Below, piece after piece: positions 18,922 through 28,199 of a stretch of 29,445 nt of DNA. Under the pieces are notes generated by a model, which saw nothing but the letters and a program-made list of their open reading frames with translations, was not told the origin of the DNA and searched no databases. Every line of letters starts with the position of its first letter. Positions within the stretch are counted from its first letter, which is position 1. The position numbers and the translations under genes are program-made. Origin of the DNA: Seiridium cupressi (taxonomy: Eukaryota > Ascomycota > Sordariomycetes > Amphisphaeriales > Sporocadaceae); NCBI GenBank assembly GCA_036674765.1, contig JARVKI010000183.1:1-29445 (forward strand). The letters are read 5' to 3'.

Positions 18922-20916
18922 ATGGTTCAACGCAGTTTGCCTTTGGCATTTGCCGGAGGCGCTGGTATGCCTGGTGGAACTTCATTGCGTCACCTATTCC
19001 AGCAGACAACCCCGGGATTCAGCACCCTCCAGAGCTTTTTTTCGACGTGGCTGAACCTGGATATCACAACGCTGGCCGTCGCATTGACTGTCTTTGGCGC
19101 CATCAGTACCGGCACGCAGCAGCTGAAGGGCATAGCCCTCGAGGTCTATCATTGGATCGTGAGGTTCTTCACAGCCTCGGTGTCGATCCCAGGTAGTGAT
19201 AGACTGAACCGCGAGGTTCTGAATTGGATCGGTGCCAAGGTCCTCATGAAGCAAGAGACTCGCATTCTCACCGCAAGCTCGGAACCCGTCCAGAGTGACG
19301 CCTGGGAGTTTCGTCGTACCACCATCAAGCGAATCGATTATCATCATGAGAAGCGTCTCCCTATCCAGTACCTCCCCACTTTCGGCATTACCTGGTTTTT
19401 CCATGACCGCAACATCTTCCTGGTCCGTCGCATTGCGGATGCAAGAACAGGATCCCGGAACTCCTACATGTCTACTGAGTCGCCCGATCAATATGCTGTG
19501 CCGCCTGCTGGCCACGAGCCCTTGGTTGTCATGTGCCTGGGTCGATCGGTCAAACCTATCAAGAAATTCCTCGACCTGTGCCGGGATTTCGCGGATAAGC
19601 AGCGCGAGTCCTTCATCACCGTCCGTGCCTCGCGCAACCAATACCATCGCGAATGCTGGGACACCACCATACTTCGGCCCATCCGACCGCTCGAGACGGT
19701 GCATATGGACAAGAAAGCCAAGGAAGAATTGGTCTCCGACATCGCCAACTATCTCAAATCAGCGACCCGGCGCTTCTATACCTCAAGAGGTATCCCCTAC
19801 CGCAGAGGCTATCTTCTCCATGGACCACCCGGCACCGGCAAGACATCACTGTCCCTCGCCCTCGCTGGCCGGTTCGGCCTCGACTTATACATCCTTCACG
19901 TACCAACCCTTAGGGAGGATGCTGAATTGGAGAGACTATTCACGTCTCTTCCCCCGCAGTGCATTGTGTTACTCGAAGACATTGACGCAGTTGGTATGAA
20001 GCGTAAACGGGAACCCGAAGATGACGACTGGGACGACAAAGAGCTCAGGAAGCACATGGCTCATCTACGTAACGGCAGAGTCACTTTGTCTGGTCTGTTG
20101 AACGTCCTGGATGGCGTCACCAGCCAAGAAGGTCGTATCGTCCTCATGACCTCAAACATCGCGGACAAGTTGGACGAGGCCTTGGTCCGACCGGGCAGAA
20201 TTGACAAGATGATTCTCATGGGTAACATTCACGGCGAGGCAGCTGAGGAAATGTTTCTACGCATGTATGCTCCGGATGAGAACGATGCGCCGAATGCAGC
20301 AGAGACCTGTGCAAACATGAGCCCGGAGGAGCTCGCGGACCTCGCATCCGCGTTCAGGTCCCAGGTCAAGGATGATCTGTTCACGCCCGCACAGCTCCAA
20401 GGATACTTATTGAACCATCGTAGCCATCCCGAAACTGCTGTTGCAGGCATCCAAGAGTGGACGAAGTTGGAGAAGGCTCGCATGGACGAGGCCAAGAAGC
20501 AGGAGATCGAACTTGAGATACTCAGAGTCAAGAGAAGAAATGAACGGAAGCAGAAACAACTAGCAGCCCATACAACCGAAAACAGCGCCCAGATTCCTGT
20601 CGATGGGCCCAGTCGTCTATCGGGCTTGCTGCAAGACCTTGTAAGCTCGTCCTCCCTGGGCACGGGGGCAGTACCAGCTCAGCCTTCCGTAAACAATGAC
20701 AACGGAGCCTCACAGAACGGAACAGTACATGACGCTGGAACTAATGATGTCCGCTCGGTGGATAAGGCCTGGGAGACTCAATCATCTGATGGCGTGTCTA
20801 AGGAGACGAGCGAGACGTTGGAAGAATCTCTGGAAGCTCATACAACAAAAGGTCTACCAAGTATCCATGAACTTGAAGATATTGTTGCTTCTCTTGAGAG
20901 AAGTGTTCATGATTAA
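18922..20916 (+). CDS. BCS1-like AAA ATPase with extended C-terminus, 664 aa
   Basis: A single exon encodes 664 aa, compared with about 450 for classical Bcs1. It has a hydrophobic N-terminal segment (LDITTLAVALTVFGAIS, 46-62) followed by a basic/amphipathic stretch, as in the bipartite import signal of Bcs1. The BCS1 N-domain covers about 70-270, followed by an AAA module: Walker A GPPGTGKTS (301-309), Walker B IVLLEDIDA (348-356), and arginine fingers in LVRPGRID (421-428). Bcs1 is an inner-membrane AAA protein that moves the folded Rieske protein during complex III assembly. The long charged insert after Walker B (RKREPEDDDWDDKE), the predicted coiled coil (510-550) and the Ser/Glu-rich tail to 664 mark this as one of the fungal paralogues rather than clearly the housekeeping gene. 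Its substrate is therefore uncertain. A two-codon uORF sits just before the start. Confidence 0.9.
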   Translation: MVQRSLPLAFAGGAGMPGGTSLRHLFQQTTPGFSTLQSFFSTWLNLDITTLAVALTVFGAISTGTQQLKGIALEVYHWIVRFFTASVSIPGSDRLNREVLNWIGAKVLMKQETRILTASSEPVQSDAWEFRRTTIKRIDYHHEKRLPIQYLPTFGITWFFHDRNIFLVRRIADARTGSRNSYMSTESPDQYAVPPAGHEPLVVMCLGRSVKPIKKFLDLCRDFADKQRESFITVRASRNQYHRECWDTTILRPIRPLETVHMDKKAKEELVSDIANYLKSATRRFYTSRGIPYRRGYLLHGPPGTGKTSLSLALAGRFGLDLYILHVPTLREDAELERLFTSLPPQCIVLLEDIDAVGMKRKREPEDDDWDDKELRKHMAHLRNGRVTLSGLLNVLDGVTSQEGRIVLMTSNIADKLDEALVRPGRIDKMILMGNIHGEAAEEMFLRMYAPDENDAPNAAETCANMSPEELADLASAFRSQVKDDLFTPAQLQGYLLNHRSHPETAVAGIQEWTKLEKARMDEAKKQEIELEILRVKRRNERKQKQLAAHTTENSAQIPVDGPSRLSGLLQDLVSSSSLGTGAVPAQPSVNNDNGASQNGTVHDAGTNDVRSVDKAWETQSSDGVSKETSETLEESLEAHTTKGLPSIHELEDIVASLERSVHD

Positions 20917-23900
20917 TTAGAGAGTTGCTGGATTTTGGTTGATGGGAAGGCCAACCTTCTGCATGATAGTGCGCTTTAGAGTACCACATATTGGTAACGG
21001 TCGAGCTATACAAGACCCAGCATATGTACTTATAGACCCCTTTGCCCCAGACAAATGCATATTTAATATGGCACCATGACTGGATTCTTTGTGAAGCATG
21101 TAGTCGGGGCGCTTGCGCCGATTACGCTTGACTCGCCGAACGGTTCCTGTTGGTTTAAATTTCGACGCGTTTTGCTCCTCTTAGCGAATTATGAAATGCA
21201 CCCGGGAGAGTATCTAAAGACGCGGGCACTCGCTAAGCGAACTCGGCAATGCCTGGAGAATACCCTCAAAATTCATTTGGACTTTTCCTATGCTACCTAC
21301 ACTACGTCATCCCACGTATTGTCTCGACCACTTGAAACGTTGGTTTCGTGGAGAAACATGATTACTGTTCCACGGTCTATGATACCTGATATTCGAAGCT
21401 AGGCTGTGTCCGGATCGCAATCTCCAATTCAGGAGCGTTCAGTCAAGAGTGGCCGGGCTCGTTCGATATTGCTGCATACCTGTTCCAATCCTGGTTCCTT
21501 ATTTGTTCTGAAATACCACCCCGAGCGAAGGTACCTGGTTTTTGAATGGATGTCATTGCGAAACCAAGTGCTGTGCGCTGGAACAGGGAGATATGCTTGT
21601 CTGCAAAGCTAGATCCCTAATATGTAGGATTGAATTGATATTTCAGGAAGATTAGCCTACACCTGAATCCATAGCTGGGACAGAAGAATCTATGAAGGTT
21701 GCTCTACATGCATTCAACCCAGGTGGTCAGCAAACCAAATGATCCTACGGACTGCCGTTGCACCAGCCCCAACAGGTGTGAGTTTGGGAATAGCGGTATT
21801 ACTTCACCTAGTTTACTACACATCGTTCCACGCCACTTTTGGCATCGCACGGCTGAATTCGGGCGGCAACTTCCTCGTCCATCCTGCTGGTGGCGGTGGT
21901 CGGTCCAGCAAATATCACACAGATGCAACATACTGGATGTAGAGATCTGTGCGACCAACGAAGCGTCTCAAAGAGAAATTTGGTATGAGGACCGCCTGTA
22001 TCTTTATTATTGTAAATAGAATCTTTTCGCCGCTGAAATAGCTTTATCACCATACCAGCTCTGTTATTAATGCATTCACCGCAGTATTACTTAAAGTCCT
22101 GAGTTCTACTATGTTTCTCTTAGTCTCGAGGTCTGAAGATCTCTTACTGCAACTATCGTGATGGCTATATCGAGAACTGAAGCGGGAGACTCGCCGCCCT
22201 TAGTCAAGGTAATACGTATGCGAATTTATATACCCATCTAGTTCACCAAGAAGTTTCACACTTCGCCGTGACGCCTCATTTTGTACTATCACTGTTGCAA
22301 ATTGCGTTGCTAGCAACCATAGTACAGCTGACCTGTATGCATTTGGACGCGCAGCTGCAGAATGTCCCGTCCTAGTGACCCGTCCAGTCAAAATCGCCCT
22401 AATTCGAGTTGTCAGTTATGTTGAGTCGAGTACAACGATGGGGCCAATGGGATTTCTGTCAAGATGGACAAAGGTTACGAGGGGTGAATTGCGTACATGT
22501 ATGTGTGGCTGGGCCACCTGTTTCAACAATTTCTCGCCAGTGCTTCCGCACTCAACGCAACCTTTGAGCATCCACAGCAGACATCATCATTATTCTCGTC
22601 GTCTGTTACCAAGGTATATACGGAAACTTTTCTCTAGTTGTGATGTGGCAACTAACCAATGTATCTGAGTAACTGGTGGCTGCCTCCTAGATTCTGTCCG
22701 TGGCTTCTGTAGTCGAGAAGCCAGAGCGATCATCGCAACCTTCTTCTACTTGTAGCACACAGTGTATTGTCACGCACAGTGTATCTGGCTCAACTCTACC
22801 CTTGGGAATCATTGGGCAATGTAGTCAGCGAGTCACTGTGATTTCTGCAGGTTCTACTAATCCTCGTCTACCTTAGTCGGCATGGCCTCCCTTCGAACCA
22901 GGCTTCTTTGTTAAACTCCAGGCTTAGGGGTTGCGGAGTTCTACTTTTAACTTCCTAATTATGGCGTTTGTGTTGTCTACTATATTAATCACGCCAAAGC
23001 TAATTAGCAAAATAAGTATAATATCTTAAATTAGCAGCTTTATAAACGGGCGTATTAAAATTATTAAAATATCTTTAAATGCAATTTATATACGTATCGT
23101 TTTAATAAATGTTATCCAGCCTGATAGGTCTTGAGAGTGGCAGACGTATGCCAAATTATAATAGAAAAACGGCCTAGTAGACCTTTCTTGAGTTTATCGC
23201 CGTGTATGGCCTTCGTTTCTAATACTCGGATCCGTAAAGGCGCTATACCCTCTGACATGATCTGACTCTTTCCCGATCATACGGAGCTTGATATAGGGGA
23301 AAGCACCACAGAAAGACCAGCAAGAGTAGTTATTGCAAAATTTATATCACTTGCATTGAGGTTCAAGCGACATGCGGTGACATTGGCACCAATGAAGAAA
23401 GTCGCTAGTGGTCCACTTCAAGGGTACGCGAAACTTTGATTAAGGTGGAACGACCACAATCATACGACCGAGCTGCATTAATCTTGCTCGAAGGGTCCTA
23501 ATGACACAACGATTATCTTTTCTAAGCCGGATCCAAGTATCACCCACGATATTGACCATCAGCCGGCCGTGATCTGCAGTGGCACTTGGGGCAGCAGTAT
23601 TGGATTTGTAGCTAATGATGTCGCAAGGACTTTGTAGACTACACAAGACAAGGCATGAAATGTTAACTCTAATGGTCCGCTTTTCATATTACTCATCGTG
23701 CTCGAGTCTTTCTGTGTCGTAGGTCAAACCATGAGAAGATGAGACAGTTCATAGTAGCAGGGCCGCTTGTAGTACCGCACGGCATATTGATCTCTTTTAC
23801 CTGGGATCAACAGGGTAAATGGATTAGGCAACTAGGGTTTTGGAACTGTGTTCAGTCGAGTACTAAATGAGACAGTGAAAGTACACTAGCTTGTCAACCT

Positions 23901-24812
23901 TGAGAAACGCGTCGCTTACGACTAGTAATATTGTACTCCCGTAATACTCAAGAAGAGCCAGTCATCCATGGGTACACCCTACATCGATTGCTGACGGGGA
24001 AGCGAGACCACACCGCATTCTCAATGAGTCATTATGTTGGGACGGTAGTAATGGCGAAGAACGGTAACTGTGTCAAGATCGCGGGGCCAGTGCTCCAGTA
24101 TGACGTGCTTTGAGTGACCACAATTGATGAGGCGATATACGTCATGTCCTTATCATGGCATCGCAACGCAACACATTACCATCTACGGGCGCTCATGGTA
24201 AAGACCTCAAGAACTTTGTTCTCAGCTTTAGGAGATCACAAGAGGAATGAGATCGGAATCATGCAGTCAAACTTCACTTGGAGCATTATACCGCTATTGA
24301 ACCATCGCGTGTTCTTGTAACACAAGTAAACGTTTCGTAGGGCATTCTCAAAAACATTATTTCAAGAAGCGGCAATAAGCGAGAAAGCATTGTTGGGAAC
24401 AGACTGCAGCTCTATATGGCTCCCACACTGTGGATCGCCCCCGGCTTTGTTGACCAATTATTCCATTTTAAAAGCTGAGAATGGGCATTTCTTCCAGAAT
24501 ACCAATGAAATGTCCATGTCGATGTCGGTAGCCCAAAATGAAGCTGGTCATTGTAGTGGTAATTGCTCGGTCTACAGAGGCCTCCCGAAAGGATGTCATA
24601 GGTAGCTAAGACGGCCGTTCACAAACTCAGTTACTCGTATGCACTAATCGAAATTGATGTGTCGATTGGCACCGTCGCCAAGTTATCTCTTTGAGATCCG
24701 GTACCGTTCTGCTACAAGCCGTTTCGACACCGAGAGCTGTAGTTAAATGTCGACATATAAAGGCTCCAGATCCACTCAGGGCAAGAAAATCATAAGACAC
24801 TACGCTGATTAA
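20917..24812. other. Gene-poor degraded region
   Basis: No frame here has a recognisable domain. The longest (21076-21402, plus, 108 codons, from an ATG) has no motif. A short frame at 21739-21942 has a hydrophobic stretch (VSLGIAVLLHLVYY) and could be a remnant. A minus frame at 23440-23646 is also unassigned. The base composition is lower in GC than the COX10/GST/BCS1 block. The region is best described as relic DNA with one strong AT-rich island. Confidence 0.5.
22951..23115. repeat. AT-rich, TpA-dense island (RIP-like repeat relic)
   Basis: The stretch consists largely of TAATTA, TTAAAAT and ATATA-type strings, with GC left mainly in short runs such as ACGGGCG. This is the look of a transposon fragment after C-to-T decay by repeat-induced point mutation. 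The parent element cannot be identified. Confidence 0.5.
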
Positions 24813-25175
24813 ATGTATCCATATGTGCTTTACTGGAAGGACCGAATGGCTTGGGCGCGTCACGGCTGGAAGTGTTCACAATTCATCCCGAGACAGGCAG
24901 ATGGAATAGAGGGAAATCTGGTCGAATGTGTGAGGGCGCAAGCGTATGTTGAAGGTCTCATCCGAGAGATTCAGCGTCTACAACGAATGCGCGACGAGTC
25001 TCTCGGGAACTTGATTACCTAGAACGAGGCTTTACAACAGGAAATTTGTCAGCTTCAATCGCTGTTCGTGGGACACGGACGTTGCCTCTACACACATCTA
25101 CTGACTCACCATGTTGGAGCAGGGTCGAGCAGCCTAACGCATAATGGAATCACCGCCAGCAATGGTTTAAAGTAA
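24813..25175 (+). pseudogene. Decayed bZIP gene fragment with nonsense codon
   Basis: The frame from the ATG at 24813 meets TAG at 25020-25022 and continues open to TAA at 25173-25175. Across the stop it reads as a leucine zipper: QAYVEGLIREIQRLQRM, then ESLGNLIT, stop, NEALQQEICQLQSLFVGHG. Leu/Ile lie in heptad positions, and an Asn sits at an 'a' position right after the stop. This matches the zipper of fungal AP-1-like bZIP proteins, which often end the zipper with Leu-x-x-His-Gly. The DNA-contacting basic region that should precede it is not present; only VRAQ remains, as if a short piece were deleted. The TAG is explained by one C-to-T change in CAG. It is unrelated in detail to the intact bZIP 2.3 kb downstream. 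Confidence 0.5.
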
Positions 25176-25624
25176 CGCACCATCAAATTCGGTACTACGA
25201 TCTAATGTGTATACACGGGAGCGATAGGAGCTGGCATCAGGTCATGAGATTGATGATATCGTTACGAGATCTCTTTCACTATGATCCAGGAGTTTTGGGT
25301 GGAAAGGAATCAGCACGCATACGACTAGATGCACGACTTGTTTTCAAGCCACAACATAAAGCGTTACTCCCTGAATTACCGATACAAAGATCAAGATTTT
25401 GTGAACATTCAAAACAGTCATAACATGCCAGTGAAGACTTCTGGAGGACTTTTCCAGATCTGTCCTTCACTCTAAAATACTAATTGTGCCTCATGCAACA
25501 TGAGTTCTGATCCGATAGCTATATTTACTGAACTGTGCTCCGCAGATGAAGCACAAGGTTCAACCCAGCCCATCGGCTTTTACCGTATGGTTGCGATAAA
25601 TTAAAGCTGTGGGCTGTAGGTCAT
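25176..25624. other. Short stretch with no supported gene
   Basis: Overlapping frames on both strands (25205-25423 plus, 25279-25470 minus) show no motif. The plus frame could be residual sequence of the bZIP relic. Confidence 0.4.
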
Positions 25625-25855
25625 CTAAAACGCGGGGGCATGTACGAGAAAACATACTTGGTCTTGCTTGGCTTGCCACAATGCTAATTGAGCGTGATCT
25701 TTCCAGATACACCCCAAAAGCGCATCGATGCTGCAAATGCGTGTAGACACGATCCAGATAATCATATATGTTGACATATCGTAGGACTTCAATGGCTTTA
25801 CTGCATCTGACTCTGAAGAACTTCTTATCACATCAAGAAATTCCTCAAGCGACAT
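25625..25855 (-). CDS. Doubtful small ORF, 76 codons, possibly a first exon
   Basis: An ATG at 25855 opens a frame starting MSLEEFLDVIRSSSES. A TATATAAGG stretch lies about 20 bp before it and a long poly-A (poly-T on the plus strand) further upstream. Near its end a GTATGT donor follows GAC CAA, so the frame could continue into a second exon near 25570-25625. No homology is recognised. It may be chance. Confidence 0.18.
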   Translation of the reverse strand: MSLEEFLDVIRSSSESDAVKPLKSYDMSTYMIIWIVSTRICSIDALLGCIWKDHAQLALWQAKQDQVCFLVHAPAF

Positions 25856-25898
25856 CGCGCACTACCTTATATATTCCACTATCTTTCGCCTTACCTTG

Positions 25899-25929
25899 TT
25901 TTTTTTTTTTTTCTTTTTTTTTTTTTTTT
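25899..25929. repeat. Poly-T tract with one interruption
   Basis: Fourteen T, one C, then sixteen T on the plus strand. It may be a slippage-prone homopolymer, or the poly-A tail trace of a minus-strand retroposed sequence; no element body was recognised beside it. Confidence 0.9.
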
Positions 25930-27494
25930 AAATAACTTCGAGCAGTACAATCCCCAGATCCTGTTGTTCATTAAGATCATACTTACAGTCTAATCAGATC
26001 GTCCGGTCAGCGATGTCCTTTGATGAAATTAATAGAACCCACTCAGGAAGCCCACTTATCTATCACTACTCGGAATCCTCTAGGTGGTGATTTGACTTCT
26101 CATCCGATAGGGCATGAGCGTTGCATGCGGTGTAACTACCATCATCGTCTGAATTAAAGACTGCACCCTGCACAAAAGCAATTGATCAATGATCGGGTAA
26201 GCCCGGCAAAGTCGCAATTGTCCCGTTGGACAAACTCCCGGTCGGGACCATGGACTACAATCGCTGTTGAGTAAGGAATGCTCGCAAAGTGTTCTGGATT
26301 GGGTACTATACTAGCGGCCGTGACGCTGTCACGACTCTTTGCGAAGCGGAGACAACTGTCCGAGCCTGAATAATTCATGTCTGTAATCCGACAATGATAC
26401 CGCTGAAGGCGAGTGTGACAGCCACGACAAACTGCATACCTGCAGCAGTGGGCGTGCAGTAGCGTGACACGGCTTGAGAGTGGCGAATTCGAGGCCGGAG
26501 ATGTGTCCGGGGCCCCGAACCCGTCCGCATCCGCTGATGCCCATGTGTATGCTTCCATGGCATTCTCTTGCAATACCACGGGCAGCTCCGTCATATCGGA
26601 CGGTCGATCCTCTCAGTATCGCTGCCTGTCTAGTGTTCAGGCGACTTTGCCTAGCTTGATACGCTCTTGAGGCTGCGTTCAGTAGTCCATATCCGCTCAA
26701 AAGGTGGTTCAAACGCAACAAGACATCTGTAGGATATACTAATGCTGTGCTGGTCAAAATTGACATACGATATGACCTATCGAATCCTGGGAGGGATTGC
26801 TGCAAAGATGGCCGAAAAGTTGCGCAGTTCTATCTACACTTCCCCGTCGCACTGTGATTTATTATAAAAGTTGTGGGCATATGTAAACTTTGGCACTCGT
26901 GCTGAATTTCAAAAGAAAAGGTGGAAGACGGGCCAATCTGGAAGGGGCTGTGCTGTATTGAAATACTGCAGTTGCAAGTAGCAAGCAAATGCCGATATGA
27001 TGCTTACGCTAAGGAAACGCCGGCGAGGAAAATAAATTGTCGATCACACCATGTCTGATATACTTGAGACGGTTGTGGTATGAGGCGGCAAGTCGGGGGC
27101 ATTAGTGCACAAGGGGTTTCTTCTCCCGGATGGTCCAAGATAAACATAGGCAGCAGTCATTGGAGACGTGCTTCTGTTTGCTTATCCATCCCCATGTCGT
27201 AGAGCATGGATTCGTGTCATTGTGGCAAGGTCTCACTGTTCCACCTCAACACATTACCCCGCATTTGCATTTAAGTTGGCGGAAACATCCAGCGGACGAA
27301 TATGGATCCTACTGTGCGCACCAGCCAGCCCCTGCTCTCTCCAATCAGCAGCGTTAGAAATACCGCCTCATAGTCCAAGCGGTATATCAGCCGACCTTGG
27401 TCTACTTATTTTGATCTTTGCCTTGTGCCGTCCTCGTACCTTTCGTTCTTCTTTACTAGGGAGTATCAGGACGTTGAGCAAAGCGACATGAGTT
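25930..27494. other. Gene-poor region upstream of the bZIP gene
   Basis: The segment 26154-26805 has long overlapping minus-strand frames (up to 158 codons) and plus-strand frames. This is partly due to a local rise in GC, and none has a recognisable domain. 26805-27494 includes the promoter of the bZIP gene; I saw no clear TATA box there. Confidence 0.45.
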
Positions 27495-28199
27495 ATGGAT
27501 GGGTCTTCATGCAAGCCTGCCAAGTCGACTAGGCGTAAGTAGGCCTCGCTTTATTACGATTGTATGTAGTCACAGTGTTAAATAATTACCAGCTACCAGA
27601 AAGGTGATTGTCTTAACGCCAGCTCAGCTTGCCCGGAAGAGAGAGAACGACCGAGACGCCCAGCGTGCCCTTAGAGCACGTACGAAGGAACATGTGCGGA
27701 ATCTGGAACGGGAGCTCGAGGAGCTTCGCAGCACACAAAACCAAGATCCGACCGTACAAGAATTGCTCACGATGAACAAACAACTCGAGGAAGAGCTCAG
27801 GACACTGAAAGAGAGCATTAGACGTATATCGGGTGAAGTTCCTAGCTCTTGCGAACCTTGTATGTGCCTCTGTATAAGGCTGCTAGCGCTTGGCGCTTGA
27901 CTGATAATGGAACAGCGTATCATGATCCGGGGTCATATGGAGTATCGGAATCCCCTAGAACGCCAACGAACACAGATGCCAACGTTTCCAACTCTGGCAA
28001 TCGAAATCGTTCCGTTGCGCCATACCCGCACCAGTGGGCGGCTCCGACCCCTTGCCCAACCGGAACAATTGACAGCCTCAGCGCCACGCCTGTTCCAGGC
28101 CTTGGTCGGTTCTACTTAGACAGTCAGAGCCTAGCGCCATACGTAACCCCACCGGAGCTTCCATATATCAATAACTATACATGGCATCAAAACAGCTAG
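27495..28199 (+). CDS. Short bZIP transcription factor, 3 exons, 196 aa
   Basis: The model is join(27495..27534, 27593..27859, 27916..28199), in frame throughout. Introns are 58 bp (GTAAGT to ACCAG) and 56 bp (GTATGT to AACAG, with a CTGAT/TTGAC branch region). The basic region is LARKRENDRDAQRALRARTK (26-45), followed by a zipper from Leu51 (LERELEELRS, then VQELLTMNKQLEEELRTL). The classical Asn of the basic region is Asp33 next to Asn32, which I recall as usual for a fungal subclass with NDREAQR. The C-terminal 95 residues are Pro/Ser/Asn-rich with no visible DUF3425 domain, which many relatives of this type carry. It probably acts as a nuclear dimer; targets are unknown. The start is the ATG at 27495; an out-of-frame ATG lies at 27488. 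An alternative acceptor at 27598-27599 would change a few residues only. Confidence 0.82.

Noticed and set aside
18994..19704. 236-codon minus frame inside the BCS1-like gene
   Set aside because: It is antisense to the conserved BCS1 N-domain and has no motif of its own.
25899..25929. Poly-T tract as proof of a retroposed gene
   Set aside because: No target-site duplication or retroelement body is visible next to it; simple slippage explains it as well.
26154..26805. Long overlapping minus frames (up to 158 codons)
   Set aside because: Several frames are open at once on both strands in a GC-richer patch, with no domain, no consistent splice model and a high share of Ser, Arg and Cys as in chance translations.
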